A stretch of 64,000 nt of DNA. Origin: Bacillus sp. HSf4. GTDB lineage: Bacteria > Bacillota > Bacilli > Bacillales > Bacillaceae. The notes under the pieces were generated by a model. That model did not search any database. It had not been told where the DNA came from and was given only the letters and a program-made list of their open reading frames with translations. Positions within the stretch are counted from its first letter, which is position 1; every line of letters starts with the position of its first letter. This document shows, piece after piece, positions 35,689 through 44,549 of the stretch. The translations under genes were made by a program, and so were the position numbers. The stretch spans positions 680,001 to 744,000 of the forward strand of contig NZ_CP120679.1 of the NCBI RefSeq assembly GCF_029537375.1, in the 5' to 3' direction.

Positions 35689-37176
35689 ATGTATGAAACG
35701 ATTGTCGAAACACACTTCGGAAAGCTGAAAGGCAGAGCGGAAAACGGTGTTCGCGTCTTTAAAGGTGTTCCCTACGCAAAACCTCCCGTCGGCGATTTAA
35801 GGTTTCGGAAACCGCAGCGAATGGACGCCTGGGAGGGGGAACGGGACGCTTTTGAATTTGGTCCGGTTTGTCCCCAGCCAGACGGGTTATTGGCTCAAGC
35901 AATAGAGGGGGTTCACAAGTCTGAGGATTGCCTTTATTTAAATGTGTACACACCTGAAGAGGCGGACAGGGATCTGCCTGTGATGGTGTGGATTCATGGA
36001 GGCGCTTTTTATCTCGGCGCCGGAAGTGAACCGCTCTACGACGGGACTCAGCTTGCCAAGCAGGGCAAAGTGATCGTGGTCACCATCAACTATCGCCTCG
36101 GCCCATTCGGTTTTTTACACCTTTCGTCGATTGATGATTCCTACAGCAGCAACCTCGGCCTCTTGGATCAAATCGCGGCTCTCGAGTGGGTGAAAGAACA
36201 TATCGCTTCCTTTGGCGGAGACCCTGAAAATATTACGGTGTTTGGCGAATCGGCGGGTTCCATGAGCATCGCTTCGCTTTTGGCGATGCCAAAAGCAAAA
36301 GGCCTTTTTCAAAAGGCCATTATGGAAAGCGGGGCAACCGCAACAATGTCCGCAAAGCTGGCCAAAGCTGCGACGGAAAGGTTCTTAAGCATTCTCAATA
36401 TTGATTCCAATCATGCGGATCGCCTCCGCGATGTATCTGACCAAGAGCTTCTCCAAGCTGCCGATCAGCTGCGCGCTGTTATGGGGGAAAATATTTTTGA
36501 ATTGATCTTTCTGCCTGTAGTTGACGAAAAGACCATGCCGATGAAGCCGGAAATCGCCGTCGCAAAGGGTTCGGCAAACGGAATCAATCTATTGATCGGA
36601 ACAAACCGTGACGAAGGCGCCTTATTTTTCACCCCTGAGTCGGATCTTTTACCTGAGAGCAAGATCTATGATGTTTTAGAAGAATACTTGGGGAAAGAGG
36701 CGGCTGACATCGCCTCGGCGCTGTATCCGAGATCATGGCAAGGCCAGGTTGATATGATGACAGACCTGATCTTTTGGCATCCGTCCGTTGTGTTCGCTTC
36801 GGCGCAATCACGACATGCACCCGTCTTTATGTACCGGTTTGACTGGCATGCCGATTCGGAGCATCCGCCGTTCAACAAAGCGGCGCACGGTTTGGAAATC
36901 CCGTTTGTGTTTGGAAATATGGACATTCTGGAATGGCTGACAGGTACAAAGGTAAATGAAGAAACGCTGCTGCTTGTTCAACAGATCCAGGGTGCCTGGC
37001 TGTCTTTTGCCCGCTTCGGAAACCCGAGCACCGATGATGTCAGCTGGCCTGAATATCATGAAGAATCACGACAAACGCTCATTTTCAATCACGAGATTTC
37101 GTTTGAAAGCGATCCGTATAGAGACAAGAGAAAGATGTTGACAGTGCCGAACCCACAGGTATCAAAAAAGCGCTGA
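35689..37176 (+). CDS. pnbA: Para-nitrobenzyl esterase (carboxylesterase B type)
   Basis: 495-aa alpha/beta-hydrolase. The oxyanion GGAFYLGAGS, nucleophile elbow GESAGS, acid Glu in NRDEGAL and catalytic His in AAHGLEIPF are all present, and the length is close to B. subtilis PnbA (489). It is cytosolic, with broad ester hydrolysis. It starts at ATG 35689 behind AAAGGGG. Its stop codon lies in the loop of a shared terminator with the MFS gene. Confidence 0.9.
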   Translation: MYETIVETHFGKLKGRAENGVRVFKGVPYAKPPVGDLRFRKPQRMDAWEGERDAFEFGPVCPQPDGLLAQAIEGVHKSEDCLYLNVYTPEEADRDLPVMVWIHGGAFYLGAGSEPLYDGTQLAKQGKVIVVTINYRLGPFGFLHLSSIDDSYSSNLGLLDQIAALEWVKEHIASFGGDPENITVFGESAGSMSIASLLAMPKAKGLFQKAIMESGATATMSAKLAKAATERFLSILNIDSNHADRLRDVSDQELLQAADQLRAVMGENIFELIFLPVVDEKTMPMKPEIAVAKGSANGINLLIGTNRDEGALFFTPESDLLPESKIYDVLEEYLGKEAADIASALYPRSWQGQVDMMTDLIFWHPSVVFASAQSRHAPVFMYRFDWHADSEHPPFNKAAHGLEIPFVFGNMDILEWLTGTKVNEETLLLVQQIQGAWLSFARFGNPSTDDVSWPEYHEESRQTLIFNHEISFESDPYRDKRKMLTVPNPQVSKKR

Positions 37177-37203
37177 CCTGTGGTCAACCGCTTTTTTGAT
37201 ACC
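37158..37203. terminator. Bidirectional terminator between pnbA and the MFS gene
   Basis: GGTATCAAAAAAGCG (37158-37172) pairs perfectly with CGCTTTTTTGATACC (37189-37203). Both stop codons fall within or next to its loop. The A6/T6 runs inside the stem serve as U tracts for either direction. Confidence 0.85.
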
Positions 37204-38461
37204 GTTCATTTTGAATGGCTTTGAGCGATTTTCCGCGCGTTTCCGGCGCCATGAGAAGACCGATGATCATATGAATGACAAGGAAGGTAATCATCACGGC
37301 GCCGGCTATTTTAAACCCTAGAGATGTAATCATGATCGGAACGACTAATGAAATAAGCCCGACACCGACGCGGACGATGAAGAACATGAAGCCCTGGGCC
37401 ATTGCCCTGTACTTCGTATGGAAAAGCTCGGCCGCCCATAATCCATAAAACGCTTGTGCGCCGAAACCGGCGGAAATACCCCAGAGAGTGACGAACAATA
37501 AGAGCTCCGTTATGTTCATAGTGCCGAAGGTGAGGATGATCCATGCGACGGTTCCCATGGCAGCTCCTACGCCAAAGAGCCGCTTGCGATTGACCCGATC
37601 ACCGAGACGGATAAAGACAAAGTAAGTGGCCGCTACCGTCAGTATCCAGAGGAACGCCTGCAGCAGGTTGGCCTGTGCCGCGCTTAAACCGCCGACGGTC
37701 TCATAAATATACGGCATAAAATACCCCATTGTTCCGGCGACAAGGTTCCAAAAGGCATAGATGCCGATGAGCAGAAACATGGCATGAAGGTTTGCTTTGT
37801 TTGTAAAAAGCTCTTTGAGCGAGGCTTTCTCACCGATTCCTTGCGCTTTTTCTGCGGCGTCTTTTTGTTTTTGCTCTTGCCAGATGGCGGATTCATGAAC
37901 TTGCTGCTGCAATATCCAGGTGATGATCGCAACAATGAATAATTGTCCGAAAATCAGGCGGCTCCCCATTAATCCGAGCGGCGCCAGAGCGACCGACAGC
38001 AGCAATGTCAGAGCCGGTCCGATCGACCATGCCAGCTGTCCCCAGCCGACGCGTCCGGCCCGTTCATGATCAGGCGCTTCTTCCGCGATATATGTCCATG
38101 CCGCCGGAATGGCTGCACCGACCGCGATCCCGGTTACAATATAGCCTGTTAAAAGCATCGGGAAGTTGATTGATAAGGTGATCAGCAAAACGCCCAGCAT
38201 ATAGACCAGCAAATCGTATTTGTATATGAATTTCCGTCCGTAGCGATCGACTAAAAAACCTCCGAGCAAAGCGCCGATCGCCGCACCGAATCCGTTTGCA
38301 CTCAATGCCCCGAGAAGACCGACTCTCGCATCATCCAGGCCCAGGTATTCGACCCATAAGGAAAGCCCGCCTGCCCCGGCGACGATTGACCCCGCCTCCA
38401 AATAGTTGGACATCGCAACGGTGATCGTCGATTTTAAACTGCCTGTTGTTCTCCCTGCCAT
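37184..38461 (-). CDS. MFS transporter, sugar porter type
   Basis: 425-aa transporter with 12 predicted helices, the loop 2-3 signature DRYGRK, the PETRGKS end motif and a WTYIAEEAP segment, as in the sugar-porter and related IolF-like families. The substrate is not evident; a carbohydrate or organic acid is likely. I start at ATG 38461, which has AAAGGGGAG upstream; a TTG 18 bases earlier is part of that site. A near-consensus cre lies 62 bases upstream, implying catabolite repression. Confidence 0.82.
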   Translation of the reverse strand: MAGRTTGSLKSTITVAMSNYLEAGSIVAGAGGLSLWVEYLGLDDARVGLLGALSANGFGAAIGALLGGFLVDRYGRKFIYKYDLLVYMLGVLLITLSINFPMLLTGYIVTGIAVGAAIPAAWTYIAEEAPDHERAGRVGWGQLAWSIGPALTLLLSVALAPLGLMGSRLIFGQLFIVAIITWILQQQVHESAIWQEQKQKDAAEKAQGIGEKASLKELFTNKANLHAMFLLIGIYAFWNLVAGTMGYFMPYIYETVGGLSAAQANLLQAFLWILTVAATYFVFIRLGDRVNRKRLFGVGAAMGTVAWIILTFGTMNITELLLFVTLWGISAGFGAQAFYGLWAAELFHTKYRAMAQGFMFFIVRVGVGLISLVVPIMITSLGFKIAGAVMITFLVIHMIIGLLMAPETRGKSLKAIQNERYQKSG

Positions 38462-38522
38462 TTTTCGCTCCCCTTTCAAAGCCGATTTTTCAGATGACTA
38501 AATGTGGATATTAAGCTGTTTT

Positions 38523-38536
38523 TGTAAGCGCTTACT
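38523..38536 (-). promoter_or_regulatory. cre site upstream of the MFS gene
   Basis: TGTAAGCGCTTACT matches the CcpA consensus TGWNANCGNTNWCA at every position but the last. It lies in the promoter region of the MFS gene. Confidence 0.65.
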
Positions 38537-39193
38537 ATAATGGGATCATGTCTGCCTCCGCATCCGTTTCAAGCTGTAATCATTTAGATTTTTGCTTATA
38601 GTATAACTTTATTCAGAAAACAAAAATAAATCAACACAAAATTCAAATGATTCACCTTTTATATTTCTGTTTATATTTGAATATTTTTGTTCAGGAGCCG
38701 GCGGATTGATATGTATTGATAATGTCTGCATTTCACCATGTTTTTGACGCCGCCGCCATTATGTATCAGCCTTGTGAGCGCGGGAGGTAAAGTGCCATGT
38801 CCGGTGTCAAACTTGCATACAAAGCACTTGGTATCAAAAAATAGGTTTTGGGCGAGGTGTTAGTGGAATGCAGGGAGACATGACTTATGATGTTTGAAGA
38901 ACGGAAAAGCTTGAGCCGTTTTTTTCATGATTGCCTGTATAGGTCTTCATATGTCATTCCGGTCAGAGCCTTCCCACCTGAAGTAACAGCCTAAAATCAC
39001 ATCAATTGCATGATCGTTTCAAGAGCCGTATCCTATAAATGAAACAATAGATGCGGGCCGGAAGAATCGGATCGGCGCCCTGACTGGCAGGTCCGGGTAG
39101 GAAAAAGGATTGAAGCCGCTGACGGCTGGCAAACATAAATCAAATAAGAGGATAATTGCCATAAACCTTGAGAAAAAGTGGAGGAAATATGAA
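38537..39193. other. 657-base gap with no supported gene
   Basis: Only very short frames occur, for example 15 codons from 38797 (MSGVKLAYKALGIKK) and 35 codons from about 38887, neither with a clear ribosome site or family. The left part is A+T-rich promoter DNA for the MFS gene; the right part leads into the monooxygenase gene. It may hold gene debris that I cannot identify. Confidence 0.45.
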
Positions 39194-40249
39194 ATGGAAC
39201 TAGGGATCAGCACCTTTGTAGAAACAACCCCGGACATTAAGACCGGAAAAATCATCAGCCATGCACAGCGGCTGCGCGAGGTAGTTGAGGAGATCATCCT
39301 TGCCGATCAGGTGGGACTGGATGTGTTCGGTGTGGGTGAGCACCACCGTGAAGACTATGCGGCGTCTTCCCCCGCCGTCGTTTTGGCCGCAGCGGCGCCG
39401 CAGACGGAGAGAATCCGTCTGACAAGTGCAGTCACAGTGCTTTCATCTGATGACCCCGTCCGCGTTTTCCAGGATTTTGCGACGCTTGACGGGATTTCAA
39501 ACGGACGGGCGGAAATCATGGCGGGTCGAGGGTCTTTTATCGAATCCTTCCCGCTGTTCGGCTATGATTTAGACGATTATGAAGAGCTGTTTGAAGAAAA
39601 ACTCGATTTGCTGTTGGCGCTGCAAAAGTCGGAAAGGGTGACGTGGAGCGGCAAGCATCGCCCCGCCATTCAAAACCTTGGCGTCTATCCGCGGCCAGTG
39701 CAGAATCCGTTGCCTGTATGGATCGGAAGCGGCGGCAACCAGGAATCCGTCGTTCGCGCGGGGCTGCTCGGTCTGCCGCTCGTTCTGGCCATCATCGGGG
39801 GAAGTCCGCAGCACTTTGCCCCGCTTGTCCAGCTTTATTACAAAGCGGCGGAGCATGCAGGTCACGATGTATCAAAGCTTGCCGTAGCTTCCCATTCACA
39901 CGGCTTTATTGGAGAGGATACGGAGACGGCCGCAGATCAATTTTTCCCGTCGACTCAGCAGGCGATGAACACGCTCGCCAGGGAGCGGGGCTGGGGACCG
40001 TACAGCCGCTCCAGCTTTGATGCTGCGCGGAGCTTTGAGGGAGCGCTTTATGTAGGGGACCCTCAGACGGTGGCGGAAAAAATCATCCATCTGCGCAAAC
40101 ATGTGGGAATCACAAGATTTATGCTGCATGTCCCGGTCGGTACGATGCCTCACGACGATGTCATGAAAGCGATCGAGCTTTTTGGAAGAGAGACGGCGCC
40201 GCGCGTCAGGGAGGAAGTCTCCCGCTGGGAGGCGTCGCAGAGAACCTAA
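39194..40249 (+). CDS. LLM class flavin-dependent monooxygenase
   Basis: 351-aa bacterial-luciferase-like TIM barrel. It shows the FMN/F420-type motifs GVGEHHREDYAASSP, SAVTVLSSDDPVRVFQDFATLDGIS and VWIGSGGNQESV. Members are reduced-flavin monooxygenases; the substrate is unknown. The ATG at 39194 follows GGAGGAA by about 9 bases, and the family N-terminus (MELGISTF) starts there. It may pair functionally with the downstream TrmB regulator, but transcription is convergent. Confidence 0.85.
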   Translation: MELGISTFVETTPDIKTGKIISHAQRLREVVEEIILADQVGLDVFGVGEHHREDYAASSPAVVLAAAAPQTERIRLTSAVTVLSSDDPVRVFQDFATLDGISNGRAEIMAGRGSFIESFPLFGYDLDDYEELFEEKLDLLLALQKSERVTWSGKHRPAIQNLGVYPRPVQNPLPVWIGSGGNQESVVRAGLLGLPLVLAIIGGSPQHFAPLVQLYYKAAEHAGHDVSKLAVASHSHGFIGEDTETAADQFFPSTQQAMNTLARERGWGPYSRSSFDAARSFEGALYVGDPQTVAEKIIHLRKHVGITRFMLHVPVGTMPHDDVMKAIELFGRETAPRVREEVSRWEASQRT

Positions 40250-40254
40250 AGAAT

Positions 40255-40286
40255 AAACGGCCCGGACATTTTGCGGGCCGTTTTTA
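40255..40286. terminator. Bidirectional terminator
   Basis: AAACGGCCCG (40255-40264) pairs with CGGGCCGTTT (40274-40283), with T residues beyond. It serves the monooxygenase gene and the convergent trmB-type gene. Confidence 0.88.
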
Positions 40287-41105
40287 TTTCATGTAATGCT
40301 TTTTGAAATCGGGATGAATTGAAAATTTGCGGCGCAGATGGATCAGGTTTTCACCAAAACTTTCCTCCAAAACATCTCTATGCTTCTCCAAGATTTCCAT
40401 GAGGTACAGATCATGAATCATCACTTCCGTAATCGGCATGACCAAGCCCACATGCATCGTCCAGGCCGCGCGGCTGTCTTTGCCCTGCGAGACAATGCCG
40501 GCAACGACTTCGGAATCATCAACACTCAAAACAAGCCATCGTCCGTCATACTCTTCTGTTATTTCCCGGCTGCTGTCATGCAGATAAACATCAGCGAAAT
40601 CAGCTTCAATTTCTCCATATGCAATAATGGTGACGATGACGCCATTGTTTGCCGCCTCGCTCAGGTCGGGCTCCAAATCCGGAAAGTCCTCTTTCCATAT
40701 TTCCAGGAGAATTCTTTTTTGGGCTGAGGATATACACGTCTTAACCTTGTCGAGTATTTCGGTTCGCCCGGTGATATTCCAAATATTTTCCCGATCATTT
40801 GCGGAACGCGCAAATTTCTCAAAATATTTTTCTGCCTGTTCAAACGTCTCCTCCGCTTTCTGTCTGCGGTTTTTGATCAGATCCTTGGCAGGAACGGGAA
40901 TGTACTGCGGGGTGTTGCCATAGCTTACAAAAATATCGCCGCGAATCACGAGGCTCTCCAACACTTCGTATATTTTCGAACGCGGTACACCTGATTTTTT
41001 TGCCACCGCATAGCCTGTCAAAGGCGATTCTTCCAAGAGCGCGAGATATGCTTTCGATTCATATTCGGTAAAGTTCAGGTTTTTCAGTATGTCTAAATTC
41101 TTCAT
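40284..41105 (-). CDS. TrmB family transcriptional regulator
   Basis: 273-aa regulator. The N-terminal winged helix (LNFTEYESKAYLALL, then AVAKKSGVPRSKIYEVLESL) is followed by a coiled-coil and a C-terminal effector domain with a phospholipase D-like fold, as in TrmB sugar sensors. It is divergent from the LysE exporter gene; two similar 19-base motifs in the shared upstream region are probable operators. Ligand unknown. Confidence 0.83.
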   Translation of the reverse strand: MKNLDILKNLNFTEYESKAYLALLEESPLTGYAVAKKSGVPRSKIYEVLESLVIRGDIFVSYGNTPQYIPVPAKDLIKNRRQKAEETFEQAEKYFEKFARSANDRENIWNITGRTEILDKVKTCISSAQKRILLEIWKEDFPDLEPDLSEAANNGVIVTIIAYGEIEADFADVYLHDSSREITEEYDGRWLVLSVDDSEVVAGIVSQGKDSRAAWTMHVGLVMPITEVMIHDLYLMEILEKHRDVLEESFGENLIHLRRKFSIHPDFKKHYMK

Positions 41106-41127
41106 ACATCCTCCAGCCTCAAAAAAT

Positions 41128-41222
41128 AGTCGCTACCTTTGTCACTCATATTTTGCTTCATGTATTGATTTATTTCAAGGGCGCTGATACACTTTTTATA
41201 AGTAGTTACTAAGGTAGTCACT
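41128..41222. promoter_or_regulatory. Divergent promoter region with two repeated operator motifs
   Basis: AGTCGCTACCTTTGTCACT at 41128-41146 and, in opposite orientation, AGTTACTAAGGTAGTCACT at 41204-41222. Each consists of two AGTNACT-like palindromes 12 bases apart around a CTACCTT or AAGGTAG core. One lies next to each divergent start. Confidence 0.65.
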
Positions 41223-41251
41223 ATATGAAAAGGTATGGAGGGAGACATCTG

Positions 41252-41884
41252 ATGGATAGCCTGCTGTCATACATATCGATCGCCGCCATGATGGTGGTGA
41301 TTCCCGGAGCTGATACGATGCTCGTTGTGAAAAACACGCTTCGATACGGCCCGAACGCCGGACGCTGCAATGTTCTCGGCTTGGCGACGGGACTGTCGTT
41401 CTGGACGCTGATTGCCGTTTTCGGTTTGGCGGTTGTCATTGCGAAGTCGGTGTTTCTGTTCAATGCAATCAAATACTTGGGAGCGGCTTATTTAATTTTC
41501 TTAGGTGTCAAAAGTTTTTTTGCTAAAAAGATGTTTTCTTTGGAGGACATGAAAGCCGACAACAACAAACCTGGCCATTCTTCCAAGCGGCATTATAAAG
41601 ATTCGTTTATGCAAGGGTTGTTCAGCAATGTTCTGAATCCGAAGACTGTTTTGGTCTATATCACGATCATGCCTCAATTTATCAATTTAAAGGAAAGCGT
41701 CAACCAGCAGTTAATTATTCTCGCATTCATTCTAACCTTGATGGCTGTATTTTGGTTTCTCATCCTCGTCCATCTGATTGATTACGCGAAAAAATGGCTG
41801 AGAAGCGTGAAGTTCCAGAAGGTCTTTCAAAAAGCCGCCGGTTTGGTGCTGGTGGGGTTTGGCATCAAAACAGGGTTGGATTGA
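41252..41884 (+). CDS. LysE family amino-acid exporter
   Basis: 210-aa protein with six predicted membrane helices. The family N-terminus MMVVIPGADTMLVVKNTLRYG and the NPKTVLVYITIMPQF loop are clear. LysE/RhtB proteins export amino acids or analogues. I start at ATG 41252, behind GGAGGGAG; the frame is open 27 bases further. It is divergent from the TrmB regulator, its likely controller. Confidence 0.87.
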   Translation: MDSLLSYISIAAMMVVIPGADTMLVVKNTLRYGPNAGRCNVLGLATGLSFWTLIAVFGLAVVIAKSVFLFNAIKYLGAAYLIFLGVKSFFAKKMFSLEDMKADNNKPGHSSKRHYKDSFMQGLFSNVLNPKTVLVYITIMPQFINLKESVNQQLIILAFILTLMAVFWFLILVHLIDYAKKWLRSVKFQKVFQKAAGLVLVGFGIKTGLD

Positions 41885-41990
41885 ATATCCCCCAAAATCA
41901 TGATAAGGAGTGAGCATGACAGCTCACTCCTTTTGATGTAATGAAGCCCGGCCAACCCTGAACGGGAAGCAAGAGACGATATGAATCGTT

Positions 41991-42413
41991 TCAACCCCTC
42001 GCCGCAAAAATCTGAAATGTCACACCGAATGGGTCAGTGACAATCGCGTAGGCTGGGCTGAAATATACATTTTGGAGTTCAAGCTTGACTTCTCCCTGCT
42101 CCCGGAGCTTGTCATACAGCCGCTCAGCCGTTTGCGCGTCACCGACCGTGATGCAGATGGAGATTTGACTGCCGCTTTGAAAAGGCACCTCCGGGATCAT
42201 ATCAGCGATCATCAAGCTGGCCCCGCCGAAGTTTAGGACAGCATGGGCAATCAGATCTTGTTCCTCTTCCTTAAAATTCTTCGCCTCATCCGCGGGACCT
42301 TCACCAAATGTCTGCTGGAATTTTACTTCAGCATCGAGCACTTCCCGATAATATTCAATCGCTTCCTTTGCTCTCCCGTTCATCAGGATATAAGGGGTGA
42401 ATTGCATTTCCAT
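41991..42413 (-). CDS. VOC family protein (PhnB/YjdN-like)
   Basis: 140-aa vicinal-oxygen-chelate protein of the PhnB-like group: QFTPYILMNGRAKEAIEYY start, SLMIADM centre and ITDPFGVTFQI-type end. Members are often annotated as glyoxalase/bleomycin-resistance-like; no catalytic role can be set. AAAGGAGATG precedes the ATG. It is divergent from the WYL regulator 93 bases away, which may control it. Confidence 0.83.
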   Translation of the reverse strand: MEMQFTPYILMNGRAKEAIEYYREVLDAEVKFQQTFGEGPADEAKNFKEEEQDLIAHAVLNFGGASLMIADMIPEVPFQSGSQISICITVGDAQTAERLYDKLREQGEVKLELQNVYFSPAYAIVTDPFGVTFQIFAARG

Positions 42414-42506
42414 CTTTAAAACATCTCCTTTTTCGTTGATTTAAGGTAATTGTATATTATAATGGTGACAACTTATGTCATGGTTAAACACTTTGGGAGG
42501 TTCTAA

Positions 42507-43481
42507 ATGTCAAAAGCGAAAAGATTAAATGAAATGATCATGATGGTCAATCGAAAAAAACGGTTTACGGTCGGGGAATTGGCGCAGGAATTCGGAGTGT
42601 CAAAAAGAACCGTTCTCAGGGATCTGCAAGAGCTTAGCGAGATGGGTGTGCCCCTTTATTCAGAAACGGGGCCCCATGGCGGCTATCAGGTGTTAAGTGA
42701 AAGAATTCTTCCTCCCATCGCCTTGAGCGAGAACGAAGCGATCGCCATCTTTTTTGCGATCCATGCACTGAGGCACTATATATCCCTGCCGTTTGATGCA
42801 CAGTATGCTTCAATCAAGAAAAAATTTTACTTGAATCTCGCCGGCGATATTCGGGATGCGATTGACAGCATGAAGGACCGCGTCGATTTTTATACGGCTT
42901 ATGAGCAAAAAGAAGAAATTCCGTTTTTAAGGGTGCTATTGGAAGCGGCGGTTCAGCAAAAGGTCTTAATCATCAAATATCAATCAAATGATGTGACAAA
43001 CGAAAGAAAAATTCAGCCGATCGGCATCTATGCGAATCACGGCAAATGGTATTGTCCCGCTTATTGCTTTTTAAGAGAGGATTACCGTATGTTCAGATGC
43101 GATCGGATGATATTTGCCGAACTTGATGAAAATACCGATCCGATGGACTTGTCAAACATCAATTTAAAAAACCGTTTTTCGGTTTTATCCCTTCCTCCGA
43201 AGATGCTGGAACTATCCGTGGAATTGACGAAACAAGGCGTAGAGCGGCATGGATCCCTGGAATGGCCGCATCTTGAACTGCATGTCAGAAAAGACGGTTC
43301 CGGAACACTGTCAGGTTTGATTGCGTCAAAGGATATTGACTTTTTTGCGGATTATTTCATTTCATTTGGCCGGGAAGCGGTCATTCAAAAACCATCACAG
43401 CTAATCGAAAAGATGAAGAAAACATTATTTGACATGTTGAACCAATATACAAATGGAGACTCCGTTCCGACTGCTCACTAA
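42507..43481 (+). CDS. YafY/WYL domain transcriptional regulator
   Basis: 324-aa regulator with an N-terminal DeoR-like helix-turn-helix (FTVGELAQEFGVSKRTVLRDLQEL) and a WYL domain (about residues 140-215, with GKWYCPAYCFLREDYRMFRCDRM). It ends with a WCX-type tail. The family responds to small ligands or single-stranded nucleic acid. GGGAGG precedes the ATG. It is divergent from the VOC gene. Confidence 0.85.
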   Translation: MSKAKRLNEMIMMVNRKKRFTVGELAQEFGVSKRTVLRDLQELSEMGVPLYSETGPHGGYQVLSERILPPIALSENEAIAIFFAIHALRHYISLPFDAQYASIKKKFYLNLAGDIRDAIDSMKDRVDFYTAYEQKEEIPFLRVLLEAAVQQKVLIIKYQSNDVTNERKIQPIGIYANHGKWYCPAYCFLREDYRMFRCDRMIFAELDENTDPMDLSNINLKNRFSVLSLPPKMLELSVELTKQGVERHGSLEWPHLELHVRKDGSGTLSGLIASKDIDFFADYFISFGREAVIQKPSQLIEKMKKTLFDMLNQYTNGDSVPTAH

Positions 43482-43528
43482 GATCGCTAATATGGCAATG
43501 CTTGCGGCCGAAAACAGCGTGTCAGCAA

Positions 43529-43620
43529 TCATTCGTCAGACAATACGCCGTCATCATTCAGATCGCCATCACCATTTTCATATTCTGTATTAAAGCCAGA
43601 AGCATCTGATCTTGCAAAAT
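43529..43620 (-). pseudogene. Acidic C-terminal remnant, calcium-binding-like
   Basis: A 30-codon minus-strand frame reads YFARSDASGFNTEYE and then NGDGDLNDDGVLSDE, ending in TGA. The D-rich end has the DxDxDG spacing of EF-hand or dockerin-like loops. The frame starts directly out of a terminator hairpin and has no start codon, so it is a fragment of a lost gene. Family unknown. Confidence 0.3.
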
Positions 43621-43622
43621 AG

Positions 43623-43656
43623 GACACTCTCAGATTTCTGAGGGTGTCTTATTTTT
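43623..43656 (+). terminator. Terminator behind the WYL regulator
   Basis: GACACTCTCAG (43623-43633) pairs with CTGAGGGTGTC (43638-43648), followed by TTATTTTT. Confidence 0.85.
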
Positions 43657-43803
43657 GCCGAATAATGAAATTTTTACCCAAAAAAGTTGACGGGGCATTT
43701 AAAAGCCGGTATCATTACAAATGTGATATAAATATTACATTTATGTTACAAAAGAAAATGATATGTTACGATTTTTAAAGGAGATTGACAAAGGAGTATG
43801 CTC

Positions 43804-44475
43804 ATGAAAAAAGCAATAGCCATATTGGGGTTTCTTGTGCTTACAGCCTCGCTGCTATTTATGATCAATAAAGGATCATCTCAAATAAATGCTGCTAAAA
43901 ACAGAAAAGCTGCAGTTCACACAGAACTATACAACAATATCGATTCTTTATCATATCCGGTGTTCAGCGGCTTAAAAGCCCGTGATGAAAAGCTGGTCCA
44001 TGATGCGATCGAGCTTCATATGAAAGCCTCATTCAAGGAATACGAAAAGGTGAAGAAAGAGAAGGGGGAAGATGGCGAGGAAAGCGCCTATGAAACGTCC
44101 TATAAAGTCAAATACAACGAAGGCGGCAAACTGAGCTTTTTAATCTACAACTACCAATATACCGGCGGAGCGCACGGGATGTATACCGTCACATCCTACA
44201 ACTATGATTTGAACAAGCATCAGCAGGTGCTCCTGACCGATCTTTTAAACAATCAAGCTAAAATCGAGAAAGCCAAAAACTATATTTACAGCTATATAAC
44301 CGAACATGCGGACCGATTTTATTCTGACATTCAAAAGAGTGATATCAGCTTAGACGAAAATACTGCTTTCTACTATACAAACAGCGGAATTTCCATTGTA
44401 TTTCAGCAGTATGATATCGCGCCTTATGCTGCTGGGAACCAGGAAATCAAGATTCCTTCTTCATTTTTATATTAG
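43804..44475 (+). CDS. Exported DUF4163/DUF3298 domain protein
   Basis: 223-aa protein with an N-terminal membrane helix (residues 3-21) and an extracellular domain with FLIYNYQYTGGAHGMYTVTSYNYDL, the hallmark of the DUF3298 fold also found in RsiV and at the N-terminus of PdaC. No catalytic part. The ATG at 43804 has AAAGGAG 7 bases upstream; the ATG at 43798 is too close to it. It lies 74 bases before pdaC, which carries the same kind of domain, so the two may act on the same cell-wall ligand. Confidence 0.75.
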   Translation: MKKAIAILGFLVLTASLLFMINKGSSQINAAKNRKAAVHTELYNNIDSLSYPVFSGLKARDEKLVHDAIELHMKASFKEYEKVKKEKGEDGEESAYETSYKVKYNEGGKLSFLIYNYQYTGGAHGMYTVTSYNYDLNKHQQVLLTDLLNNQAKIEKAKNYIYSYITEHADRFYSDIQKSDISLDENTAFYYTNSGISIVFQQYDIAPYAAGNQEIKIPSSFLY

Positions 44476-44549
44476 CCTTGGTGTGTTAGCAGACATCCGG
44501 CAGGAGACGCGAGCAAAAGATTTTGATAAATACAGGAGAGTGAAAAGCG

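Larger units (their letters stand above)
43482..43803. other. Gap with gene remnant and terminator
   Basis: No intact gene. It holds a minus-strand protein-tail remnant (43529-43620), a strong terminator (43623-43656) and A+T-rich promoter DNA before the DUF3298-type gene. Confidence 0.5.
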
